Below, one piece after another: positions 19,317 to 27,837 of a DNA stretch of 64,000 bases; within the stretch, counting starts at the first letter, position 1, and each line of letters starts with the position of its first letter. The notes beneath the pieces were generated by a model. The model did not search any database. It worked only from the letters and a program-made list of their open reading frames with translations, and had not been told where the DNA came from. Position numbers and translations under genes: made by a program. The stretch comes from Archaeoglobaceae archaeon. Its GTDB lineage: Archaea > Halobacteriota > Archaeoglobi > Archaeoglobales > Archaeoglobaceae. The stretch is from assembly GCA_026988525.1 (NCBI GenBank), contig JALSLC010000035.1, positions 1 to 64,000 of the forward strand, read 5' to 3'.

Positions 19317-20756
19317 ATGGCTGAAAATGAAGTTGAAGTTTACGACCATGAATACGTAGTCATAGGGTGCGGTGCCATAGGTTTTGCTGTTATAAAAGAA
19401 CTTGTAAAGAAAAACAAAAGAGTGCTCGCTGTAGATATTTCAGAAGAAAGAGTAGAAGTGCTTAGAGATGAACACTACGATGCAATAGTAGGTAACGCTG
19501 AAGATCCAAAACTCTATAAAAAGTTTGATTATTCTAAAACTTCGGCTATACTTTTACTTGTGCCAGATGTTGAAGTTAATAAAAAAGCTGTCCAAATAAT
19601 AAGAAAAGTTAGTAAAGAAGTTTTCATAATAACAAGATCAAACAATCACAAACAAAAAGAAGAGTTAGAAAATCTTGGAGCTGATTTTGTAATATTTCCA
19701 TCTGAAGCTCTAAAAAATTCTGTAATTAACGCTTTAAGCAAAATGGAATCGTACAGAAAACTAAAAAAGTTGAAAAAAGTTATAGAGAGCGTTGGTAATG
19801 GTAAACTTGGAATTTTTACTCACGACAATCCTGATCCCGATGCAATTTCATCAGCTATGGCTTTAAAGGAGATTGCAAAAAAGTTTGGTGTTGAAGCAGA
19901 CATACTCTACTACGGAGAAATATTTCATCAGGAAAACAAAGCAATGGTGAATTTACTTCAAGTACCAATGGTTAGAGCCGAAGAAGTTAATTTGAAAGAA
20001 TACTCAAAGTTTGCAATAGTAGATGCATCAAAACCCGGTGCAAACAACTCAATTCCACCAACCATAAAGTTGCACATAGTAATAGACCATCATCAAGTAG
20101 AAGACGTAGAAGCTGAATATGTGGATTTAAGAGCTGATGTAGGAGCTACGGCAACCATACTTACAGAATACTTAAAAGAACTAAAAATAATACCAAGTAG
20201 AACTCTTGCAACAGCTCTATTCTTTGGAATTAGAACTGAAACCGATGACTTTAAGAAGAATGCAAAAACAGCAGACTTTATAGCTTCAGCATACCTATAT
20301 CCATTTGTTGATCACGAATTAATAGAAAAGATGGAGGGTCCAGCAATATCTACTGAAACTCTTGATGTGCTTGGAGCTGCAATAAAAAATAGACAAGTTT
20401 ATTCAAGCTTTCTTATAAGTTTTGCAGGATTTATAAATGACAGAGATGCTTTACCTCAGGCAGCTGACTTTCTATTAAGGCTAGAAGGTATTTCAACTGT
20501 TTTAGTTTTTGGTGTTGTAAAGGATACAATATATCTTTCAGCAAGAAACAAGGATGTTAGAATAAACATAGGAGAAGTACTTAAAAGAGCGTTTGGAGAC
20601 GTTGGTAGTGCTGGCGGTCATGCACACGCTGCAGGAGGTCAAATTCCTCTCGGCATATTTGGCAGTGTAAAGGATAAAGAAGCGTTAGGAAAACTTGTAA
20701 CTGAAGCTATAAAGAGGAGATTTCTCTCTGCTATAGGTATAGAATTGGAATCCTAA
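19317..20756 (+). CDS. TrkA-N (RCK) domain fused to DHH/DHHA1 phosphoesterase
   Basis: A 479-residue fusion. Residues about 10-140 are a TrkA-N Rossmann domain with VIGCGAIGFAVIKEL. Residues about 160-320 are a DHH domain: GIFTHDNPDPDAISSAMAL, IVDASKPG, and VIDHHQ, with metal-binding Asp and His intact. Residues about 370-475 are DHHA1, with GGHAHAAGGQIPLG. Relatives hydrolyse short RNAs or cyclic dinucleotides such as c-di-AMP. Fusion to an NAD-binding RCK-type domain, known from K+ channels, suggests nucleotide-sensing control. The exact substrate is unknown. It begins about 50 bases after the divergent MazG gene. Confidence 0.88.
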   Translation: MAENEVEVYDHEYVVIGCGAIGFAVIKELVKKNKRVLAVDISEERVEVLRDEHYDAIVGNAEDPKLYKKFDYSKTSAILLLVPDVEVNKKAVQIIRKVSKEVFIITRSNNHKQKEELENLGADFVIFPSEALKNSVINALSKMESYRKLKKLKKVIESVGNGKLGIFTHDNPDPDAISSAMALKEIAKKFGVEADILYYGEIFHQENKAMVNLLQVPMVRAEEVNLKEYSKFAIVDASKPGANNSIPPTIKLHIVIDHHQVEDVEAEYVDLRADVGATATILTEYLKELKIIPSRTLATALFFGIRTETDDFKKNAKTADFIASAYLYPFVDHELIEKMEGPAISTETLDVLGAAIKNRQVYSSFLISFAGFINDRDALPQAADFLLRLEGISTVLVFGVVKDTIYLSARNKDVRINIGEVLKRAFGDVGSAGGHAHAAGGQIPLGIFGSVKDKEALGKLVTEAIKRRFLSAIGIELES

Positions 20757-20777
20757 AAAATAAAAGTATTAAAAATA

Positions 20778-21482
20778 TTATTCTTCTTTAACTGCTTCAA
20801 CCATTTTCTTTTCCTCTTCTTTTGTAAATCTTTCGACGATCTCTATTTTTTCTATATCAAGAAGTTTAAACGCCTTACTTATCGCATCGTACTTTCCTAA
20901 TATGAATATTTGGTTCAAGGAAGCACCTTTTGGAGTAATTACCCTCACCAAACTATCTGATAGCTCTACTTCTACATCCATTCCTGTGTACATAACAAAT
21001 AGCGCTTTAACTTTTTCAGCCAAATCTTCAATTTTTTCTTTAATTTCTATTTCGAATACAATTGTTTTACCTGCGAGAGGGTGGTTGAAGTCTACTAAAA
21101 CCCTTCTTCCTATTACTCTTTCAACAGTACCAACTCTGTTACCAATTCTTACTCTCTGTCCAGGTTTAGGTCTTTCTGGAAATTTTCGCAAACTTACGAG
21201 TTCTCTCTTTTTTGGATCGTATTTACCAAACGCTTTCTCTGGTGGTACAACTATCTCCCCTTTAAAACCTACTTCTTTACCGACTAACTGTTCGTCTAAT
21301 CCCTTTACAACATTCCCCTCTCCAACTACAATAACTATATCCCCATACCTACCGTTTTCATCATACAATCCATATTCCTTTGCCAGTTTTTCATCTGTAG
21401 TATCTATTACAGTTCCATCCTCAAGTTTTGCAGTATAACTTATTTTAATGAAGTCTCCCTGCCTAACAGTTTTATCCGTCAC
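20778..21482 (-). CDS. FKBP-type peptidyl-prolyl isomerase (SlyD-like)
   Basis: A 234-residue protein from GTG 21482, chosen because AGGAGGG lies seven bases before it; the frame stays open 19 codons further upstream without another site. The FKBP domain (about 6-150) includes GDFIKISYTAKLEDGTVIDT and GLDEQLVGKEVGFKGEIVVP, with an inserted IF chaperone domain around VSLRKFPERPKPGQ. VDFNHPLAGKTIVFEIEI closes the fold. A C-terminal extension (about 160-234) is typical of archaeal long FKBPs. It folds proteins in the cytoplasm. Confidence 0.94.
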   Translation of the reverse strand: MTDKTVRQGDFIKISYTAKLEDGTVIDTTDEKLAKEYGLYDENGRYGDIVIVVGEGNVVKGLDEQLVGKEVGFKGEIVVPPEKAFGKYDPKKRELVSLRKFPERPKPGQRVRIGNRVGTVERVIGRRVLVDFNHPLAGKTIVFEIEIKEKIEDLAEKVKALFVMYTGMDVEVELSDSLVRVITPKGASLNQIFILGKYDAISKAFKLLDIEKIEIVERFTKEEEKKMVEAVKEE

Positions 21483-21580
21483 AATTATCCCTCCTTTTTT
21501 AAGGTGTTTGTTAATCCCGAAATTTGTGTATAAAAACATTCGTGCAAACAGCCAAGTTTTTAAGCCCTAAAAATAAAAGT

Positions 21581-21730
21581 ATGATTATGGGTTCTGATCC
21601 GGCAGATGACGAATTGCTTGAAGAAGTTGCAAAATCACAGATAAAAGCTAATTATAGAAAGTCTCTTGGAAAAGAGTACGTGAGAAAGAACTGGGATGAA
21701 GAAATAAAGAAAATATTCAAAAAGAAATAA
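21581..21730 (+). CDS. Small charged protein of unknown function
   Basis: A 49-residue protein from the ATG at 21581: an acidic front (DPADDELLEEVAKSQIK) followed by a basic second half (YRKSLGKEYVRKNW) ending in KKIFKKK. It looks like a helical hairpin. A TATA-like stretch lies about 25-30 bases upstream, fitting a leaderless message; starts further upstream (21524) would run into the divergent FKBP promoter. I do not recognise the family. It overlaps the convergent gene by 14 bases. Confidence 0.6.
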   Translation: MIMGSDPADDELLEEVAKSQIKANYRKSLGKEYVRKNWDEEIKKIFKKK

Positions 21731-22304
21731 TTTTCTTATAAAGATTGCCTTTCGCGGAACGTATAGATAGACCAGATAACTCCCCTGAAAACAAATGCCT
21801 AAATCCAAATTTTTCTGGATTTATTGGACATTCTCTTTCGAGATAGTAACCGCCAACCACAACCTTGGATAGAGCTTTGAATAAATTTTTTTCATCACAA
21901 ATGTTTCCCACTCTTATTTCCTTAGGCAAAGGCACTTTAACAAAGTAAACTCCTATTATTTCAGGAAGATAGACAGTTGCGTCAGCACACCAGTAATCCA
22001 AAATTACTTTCTCACCAATGTCTATGTAAAATCTCCAAGCTGGAAAAGATAAGTTTAATTTTTCTATTCTGAATTCGGAGATACTTTTTAACTTTTCTTT
22101 TATACCATTTATGTTAACTTCCGGAACATGAGAATCTATAAAAATGATCTTATTACCCAACAATATCCCATGTTCCACATCATCGCTGGATCCCGCATAT
22201 ACGGCAGGATATTCTATAACAGACTCCACTTCTTTGCAAACTTTTTTCAAAAAAATTGTTTCATTTTTTTCAAAATTAAATAGATCAACTCTCTCTAACA
22301 ACAT
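21717..22304 (-). CDS. Uncharacterised protein co-transcribed with ccmF
   Basis: A 195-residue soluble protein with alternating strands and helices; I recognise no family. Visible stretches include YAGSSDDVEHGILLGNKIIF, DSHVPEVNI and VVVGGYYLERECP near the C-terminus. Its start lies 20 bases inside the end of ccmF on the same strand, so it is translationally coupled. That position suggests a link to cytochrome c maturation, but a coincidental operon mate cannot be excluded. Confidence 0.7.
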   Translation of the reverse strand: MLLERVDLFNFEKNETIFLKKVCKEVESVIEYPAVYAGSSDDVEHGILLGNKIIFIDSHVPEVNINGIKEKLKSISEFRIEKLNLSFPAWRFYIDIGEKVILDYWCADATVYLPEIIGVYFVKVPLPKEIRVGNICDEKNLFKALSKVVVGGYYLERECPINPEKFGFRHLFSGELSGLSIRSAKGNLYKKIISF

Positions 22305-24117
22305 GTTTCTCCCTCTGAAGAGCAGAAATTAATCCGCCAAGGATTATTAAAATCGAACCGATCCATACAAATGAAACTAAGGGAACTACATAGAATTCAA
22401 AAGATGCTATACCTGTTTCAGTTACCCCGCCCATAGCGATGTATATGTCTTCAAATGGAAGAGATATTATATCAACAGATGCAACTATCCTATCATTTCT
22501 CATCAAATTGTATATAATTAATTTAGGATGCATAACTCCCAGAAACTTACCATCTTTATAAACGCTAACGTAAGCAATTACTGAAAATTTACCATTTCCA
22601 TTTACTTCGTTAAATCCATTTAATTTGAGCGTATAATCACCAACTTTAACACTTTGCCCAACACCCATACTTATGTGTGTATAACTCGATTCGTACATCC
22701 ATGAGCCCATTACTCCAATAAAAAGAAGAATCAATCCAAGATGTGCAGCTATGGCTCCAGCTCTTCTAAGGTCTATTTTTCTTGCTGAATATCCTTGAAT
22801 TATACTTAAAAGAGAGAAAAAGAATATTCCAGCTCCGATAGACGCTATAACAAGTTTTGTTATTGCATAGACGACTATTGTTGATATCAATCCAGCAATA
22901 AGGGATTTAATTATTTTCTTGTTCAAGTCTTTTTTATAAGCTAAAACACAAACACCAAGTAATACGACTAATGCCGTGCCCAACGGTATTTCTATATGCC
23001 TGTAGAATTCTTTTGTTACAGATGCTCTAATTAAGAGTGGTGTCAGTGTACCAATTAAAACAGTTACAGTAGAAAGAGATAAAATTAAAATGCACACTTG
23101 TATTAATCTATCTCTTAGATTTAACTCATAGCCTTTAAAAATATCTTTCCTTTTTAAAGCGACTACAAAAGCAAAAATTGAAGATAACAATATTAGCATT
23201 AAATAGGCATAAGCTTCTTTGTTTCTCGCAAATGCGTGAACAGAGCTTATTATACCACTTCTCGTTATAAATGTTGCAAGAATCACAAGATCAAATGTTA
23301 TAACAGCAAAAGCATAGTTTATTGCCTTTAAACCACCTTTTCCTCCCCCTTTCTCTTCAACAAGTATTCCATGAATTAAAGCTGAAGAAGTTAACCAAGG
23401 CAACAAGGAGGAGTTCTCAACTGGATCCCATCCCCAATAACCACCCCATCCAAGAGTTTTGTAAGCCCACCAAGCACCAAGAAGTATTCCAAGACCAAGA
23501 AAAGCCCAAGCAACCAATAAGAATTTTTTAACTCTAAATATCCAGCTCTCTCTATAATATGTAGCTGCAACTGCAAACGCAAAAGGTACAGTCATTCCTG
23601 CATACCCAAGAAATATTGCAGGCGGGTGCAAAGCCATTTCCGGCGTTCTTAAAAGTGGATTTAACCCCCATCCTTCCGGAGGTGTAAAATTTAATCTTAC
23701 AAATGGATTTGATGATGTTAATAATAGAAAATTGAAGAATATAGCTACTACACACATCAAAACATTAGCAAAAGCAGATATTTTATCCTCCTTACGTGTA
23801 GAAAGTAAAATAAATATGGATAAATAAAAAAGCCATAAAAGAAGAGATCCCTCCCTTCCAGCCCAAACAGCACTTATTGTATAAACTAAGGGCAAATGTG
23901 TATCAGAATAAAAGAATACGTATTTCACATTGAAATCTCTAACCAAAAAATAGTAGAGGAGTGTTAAAAAGGCTAAAGTTGTAAAAATTAAAGCTAAGAA
24001 ATTTAACTTTAAAACCTGACTCCATTTCGCTTTTCCTTTAGTGTATAGATAGGAAAATAAAATCGACGCACAAAAACTCAAAGTTGAGCCAATTAAAAAC
24101 AAATAGCCAATATCCAT
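22285..24117 (-). CDS. ccmF: Cytochrome c heme lyase CcmF
   Basis: A 610-residue polytopic protein. The WWD heme-handling region lies at about 216-235 (WWAYKTLGWGGYWGWDPVEN). HLPLVYT and the FTPPEGWGLNPLLR and MALHPPAIFLGYAG stretches hold conserved His and Pro residues. A periplasm-type domain precedes the last helix. CcmF takes heme from CcmE and attaches it to apocytochrome c outside the membrane. It follows ccmE by two bases. CcmA, B, C, G and H are not in the window, so either they lie elsewhere or a reduced pathway operates. Confidence 0.93.
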   Translation of the reverse strand: MDIGYLFLIGSTLSFCASILFSYLYTKGKAKWSQVLKLNFLALIFTTLAFLTLLYYFLVRDFNVKYVFFYSDTHLPLVYTISAVWAGREGSLLLWLFYLSIFILLSTRKEDKISAFANVLMCVVAIFFNFLLLTSSNPFVRLNFTPPEGWGLNPLLRTPEMALHPPAIFLGYAGMTVPFAFAVAATYYRESWIFRVKKFLLVAWAFLGLGILLGAWWAYKTLGWGGYWGWDPVENSSLLPWLTSSALIHGILVEEKGGGKGGLKAINYAFAVITFDLVILATFITRSGIISSVHAFARNKEAYAYLMLILLSSIFAFVVALKRKDIFKGYELNLRDRLIQVCILILSLSTVTVLIGTLTPLLIRASVTKEFYRHIEIPLGTALVVLLGVCVLAYKKDLNKKIIKSLIAGLISTIVVYAITKLVIASIGAGIFFFSLLSIIQGYSARKIDLRRAGAIAAHLGLILLFIGVMGSWMYESSYTHISMGVGQSVKVGDYTLKLNGFNEVNGNGKFSVIAYVSVYKDGKFLGVMHPKLIIYNLMRNDRIVASVDIISLPFEDIYIAMGGVTETGIASFEFYVVPLVSFVWIGSILIILGGLISALQREKHVVRES

Positions 24118-24119
24118 TT

Positions 24120-24518
24120 TTAATCCCTTTTAACGATTTTTTTAGTTGAGTAATTTTCTTCCAACACTTTATACTTACTTGGACATTTCAGCAAAACTTC
24201 TTTTGCATGAAAAACTCCATCAAAGTAGCTACCAACTACAACTGCTGGTATTCCCTCTTGATAGTGAGATAAAATGCCGTGATATATTACTCTCATCTGA
24301 GTCTTCCCATCCGATAAATTAAACATTAAAGTGTTGTTGGACAATATTTTTGTGCTTCCCGGAACAATCGTACCGTTTACCTGCACATTACTAACTTTAC
24401 CTTTCGAAACTACATAACTTACACTAACGTAGGGACAGAGTTCACTTTTAAAAGATGTTGCAAGAATGATGCCAAACACTATAATTGCGACACCAACTAT
24501 AATACTAACTTTTTTCAT
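24120..24518 (-). CDS. ccmE: Heme chaperone CcmE, CxxxY-type
   Basis: About 132 residues from the ATG at 24518 (24533 is the alternative), one N-terminal membrane anchor and an OB-fold domain. The heme-binding motif reads CPSKY (C-x3-Y) instead of the H-x3-Y of bacterial systems; the cysteine variant is known from archaea and some sulfate reducers. It carries heme to CcmF, encoded two bases downstream. A TATA element (24541-24549) is spaced for a transcript start near the shorter ATG. The region ILSNNTLMFNLSDG and VVGSYFDGVFHAKEVLLK fits the family. Confidence 0.9.
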   Translation of the reverse strand: MKKVSIIVGVAIIVFGIILATSFKSELCPYVSVSYVVSKGKVSNVQVNGTIVPGSTKILSNNTLMFNLSDGKTQMRVIYHGILSHYQEGIPAVVVGSYFDGVFHAKEVLLKCPSKYKVLEENYSTKKIVKRD

Positions 24519-24666
24519 CTCACTGAAAGTCATCGGGAGTGTATATAAGTGTTTTTACCGATTTGCGAACTTCAGTAGTTCGAATTCATAGTAATCCCAA
24601 CATTTTAATGATTAGTATTACATTAAAATGCAAAGATAAAAGTATAAATTGGGGGGAATAAAGAAA

Positions 24667-26175
24667 ATGAGAAAAGATCACTTCGAAGTTACACATAGAG
24701 ATGTTTTGGGTAGAGTTGGAAAATTACGCACACCACATGGAGTTGTTCAAACTCCAGCACTTATGCCAGTCGTAAATCCAAATATTGAGTTCATAAAACC
24801 TTCCGAGATTAAAAAGTTGGGAGCTGAGATACTGATAACTAATTCTTATATAATCTACAGAAGTAAGCTGAGAGAGATTGCAAAAGATAAAGGATTACAC
24901 AAATTGCTTGGTGTAGATATTCCAATAATGACAGATAGTGGTAGCTACCAGTTAATGGTTTACGGTGATGTAGAAGTAAAAAATTCGGAGATACTAAACT
25001 TTCAAAAAGAAATAGGTAGTGATATTGTAGTTCCTTTGGATATCCCAACGCCACCAGATGCTGAGGAGGAGTTGATTTTGGAGGATATGAAAATTACCAT
25101 TGAAAGAGAAAGAGAGGCTGCAGAAATATTTAATGGATGTGAAAATTTGCTTGCATTCCCAATACAAGGATCAACAAATCCAAAAATGAGGAGAATGTTT
25201 GCAGAAGAAGTGAAAAAAATTTGTGAATTATATGATGTAAAGCCAATATTTCCAATTGGAGCTGTCGTTCCATTACTTGACACTTATCGTTTTTCAGATG
25301 TTGTAACTTCAATACTCGAAGTTAAATCGGTTTTACCCCCATCTTGCCCGGTACACTTGTTTGGAGCGGGACATCCAATGATGTTTTCAATTGCTACCGC
25401 CTTAGGTTGTGATTTATTCGATTCCGCAGCTTATGCCTTGTATGCAAAAGATGATAGATACATGACAGTCAGAGGTACTGAAAAATTGGAAGAAATAAAT
25501 GAATTTCCATGCTCATGTCCCGTCTGTTCAGATTATACTCCAAGAGAACTTAGAAGTATGGAAAAGAAAGAAAGAGCTAAACTTTTAGCAAAACATAATT
25601 TATATGTTAGTTTTCAGGAAGTAAGAACAGTTAGACAAGCTATAAGAAGTAAAACCCTTTTTGAATTAGTTGAAAATAGAATTAGAGCTCATCCATACTT
25701 GCTTGAAGCATGGAGGCAGATAAGGAAGTACGGAAAGTTAATTGAAACGTACGATCCAAATATAAAAAGTAGATTTTTCTATACTGGTATAGAGAGTTTG
25801 ATGAGGCCTGCCATACAGAGATACATGAACAAAATATTAGACATTCCACCAGATAAAGAAGAGTTGGTTGTTACAGACATGTACTCCAATTTAAAAGGAG
25901 ATTTATACCTCAGACCTTGTTTTGGGATAGTATTTCCAGAACTAATAGAGAGTTATCCTGCTGGACATGCTGAAATGCCAGAAGACGGATTGATTGATGA
26001 TATGGCTATAAAAACGGCTGTAAATTGTTTTTTAAAGTACGCTGAAAAATATAAAAATATAAAATTTATAGTTAAAGTCAGCAATCGATGGAACATTATA
26101 AAAGAGTTGGCTGAAAAAAGAGGATTAAAAAACATAGTTGTAGAGAGGGAATCAAATGATGAGTTACAACATTAA
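24667..26175 (+). CDS. tgtA: tRNA-guanine(15) transglycosylase (archaeosine)
   Basis: About 502 residues from ATG 24667, with GGGGGG about nine bases upstream; TTG 24649 lies before that site. The TGT barrel has PALMPVVNP, MTDSGSYQLM with the catalytic region, DIPTPPDA, AFPIQGST and FDSAAYALYA. The zinc site is CSCPVC with a following cysteine-histidine region. C-terminal extension domains (about 360-502) are typical of archaeal TGT. It swaps guanine 15 in the tRNA D-loop for preQ0. Its end overlaps the ArcS-like gene by 20 bases, giving a two-step archaeosine operon. Confidence 0.95.
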   Translation: MRKDHFEVTHRDVLGRVGKLRTPHGVVQTPALMPVVNPNIEFIKPSEIKKLGAEILITNSYIIYRSKLREIAKDKGLHKLLGVDIPIMTDSGSYQLMVYGDVEVKNSEILNFQKEIGSDIVVPLDIPTPPDAEEELILEDMKITIEREREAAEIFNGCENLLAFPIQGSTNPKMRRMFAEEVKKICELYDVKPIFPIGAVVPLLDTYRFSDVVTSILEVKSVLPPSCPVHLFGAGHPMMFSIATALGCDLFDSAAYALYAKDDRYMTVRGTEKLEEINEFPCSCPVCSDYTPRELRSMEKKERAKLLAKHNLYVSFQEVRTVRQAIRSKTLFELVENRIRAHPYLLEAWRQIRKYGKLIETYDPNIKSRFFYTGIESLMRPAIQRYMNKILDIPPDKEELVVTDMYSNLKGDLYLRPCFGIVFPELIESYPAGHAEMPEDGLIDDMAIKTAVNCFLKYAEKYKNIKFIVKVSNRWNIIKELAEKRGLKNIVVERESNDELQH

Positions 26176-27748
26176 GCTTAGGGATGGCTTTTCAAAACTT
26201 GGAGTAGTTAAAATAGATGGAGAATCTTTTCAAACTCCGGGAGTTATACCTTTTGAAAAATTAAAAAATTTGAATAGTCGCGTTTCTTTAAAACTTAAAA
26301 TAATAGACGAGAGAAGATTTGAAGTTTTGAGAGTGAAAAGTGAAATCTTCATTTTTAACACACCTCTTGATAATCCCTTTGATTTCGTATCACTTTTAAA
26401 AGACTACTTATTAAATAACAAAGAATTTAGAGTGTTTTACGCTCCAGCAATGGCAACAGCATACAACATACCGATTTTATCTTACTTCGGAATGGACATT
26501 TTTGATACGGCTTTAGCAGAGCTTGCAGCAGAACTTGGAATTTTTATGACTGAAAGTGGGAACATCAATGCAAGTAAAATAAAAGAAAATTTCTGTCACT
26601 GCAGTATATGTGAAAAAGAGGGTGAAGAAGTTTTAAAAAATAGAGAGTTGTTAAAAGAGCATAACATAAATCTAATGATGAGCAGAGCTAAGCTTACAAG
26701 AGAGTTGATAAGGAGAGGAGAGTTAAGAAATTTTATAGAAAGCGAAGTTAAGCATAGTACTTTTTACACAGCAGCCCTAAGACTTTTTGATGGTTGTTGG
26801 GATAAAGAGCATCCATTTCAAAGATTTAAAAAAAGTAAAGCTATTTTTTGCTCTCAAGAATCTTTTTCAAGATCTGAAGTTTTGTACTTTCTAAAAAGGG
26901 TAGAAGAAGTTTATGAGCCCAAAACCAAAGTAGCCTTAGTACTTCCATGTTCTGCAAAAAAACCGTATTTACTATCAAAAACACATTCCAAGATAAGGCA
27001 AAAGCTTAAAGGAATTAATAAAAGCGTTAATGAAATAATTATATCTTCTCCTCTTGTAACTCCAAGAGAGTTCGAATTATGTTATCCAGCATGTAATTAC
27101 GATGTTGCTGTTACTGGTTCTTGGGGAGAAGATGAAGTGGAGTTTGTCTCTAAAAAATTGGTCTCACTTTTAAAGAACTTCGAGATTGTAGGAGGTTACG
27201 TCTCAGGAGGATATAGAAAAGTCTTTGAAAGAGCATGTAAAATGGCTGGAATAGATGGAATAATCTTAGATGATCTGGAAGAGGTTAAAAAATTTGTAGA
27301 AAAAATGGGTGAAAAACATTTTGATTTGTACTTAGAAATGTTCAAAGCTGTTTCAAACTACCAGTTCGGATGTGATATACTTAGTTGGATAGACAGTAGA
27401 AAGAACAAAGTCAAAGTAAAAGGCAAGTATCCAGAAATAGAACTGTTTTGTGGAAAAAACAGAGTAGCCAGATTTGATGTGTCAAGAGGTATGATTGATA
27501 TATATATTCCAGATTTTTTCAAAAAAACGGAATATAAAGTAGAAATAGAGGATTTTAAGCCGAAAGGAACTATTTTTGCAGCAGGGGTAAAAAAAGCAGA
27601 TTTTTCCATTAAACCGGGAGATCTTGTAGGATTTTTTGGAGAGAACTGGAAAGGAGTTGGTATTGCAAGAATATCTGGGCGAGAAATGGAAGATCTCAAT
27701 GAGGGTTATGCTATAGATGTAAAAAGAGTTGAGAAAAATTTGAGTTAA
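26156..27748 (+). CDS. arcS: Archaeosine synthase ArcS (TgtA2-like)
   Basis: A 530-residue TGT paralogue. The N-terminal barrel is degenerate but keeps CHCSICEKEG for zinc. The ArcS core motif LPCSAKKPY (about 262-270) follows, and a PUA-like RNA-binding domain closes the protein (about 450-530; RFDVSRGMIDIYIPDF, KPGDLVGFFGENW). ArcS converts preQ0 at position 15 towards archaeosine, adding the amidine nitrogen. Overlap with tgtA supports coupled translation. Length and domain order fit the euryarchaeal form. Confidence 0.92.
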   Translation: MMSYNIKLRDGFSKLGVVKIDGESFQTPGVIPFEKLKNLNSRVSLKLKIIDERRFEVLRVKSEIFIFNTPLDNPFDFVSLLKDYLLNNKEFRVFYAPAMATAYNIPILSYFGMDIFDTALAELAAELGIFMTESGNINASKIKENFCHCSICEKEGEEVLKNRELLKEHNINLMMSRAKLTRELIRRGELRNFIESEVKHSTFYTAALRLFDGCWDKEHPFQRFKKSKAIFCSQESFSRSEVLYFLKRVEEVYEPKTKVALVLPCSAKKPYLLSKTHSKIRQKLKGINKSVNEIIISSPLVTPREFELCYPACNYDVAVTGSWGEDEVEFVSKKLVSLLKNFEIVGGYVSGGYRKVFERACKMAGIDGIILDDLEEVKKFVEKMGEKHFDLYLEMFKAVSNYQFGCDILSWIDSRKNKVKVKGKYPEIELFCGKNRVARFDVSRGMIDIYIPDFFKKTEYKVEIEDFKPKGTIFAAGVKKADFSIKPGDLVGFFGENWKGVGIARISGREMEDLNEGYAIDVKRVEKNLS

Positions 27749-27837
27749 GGATGAGTACACATAATCTTTTAACAATACCAAAGTTTTTTATAAGGTTTAG
27801 GAAAACTAAGATAGTAAAAATATTAGGGATGATGATT

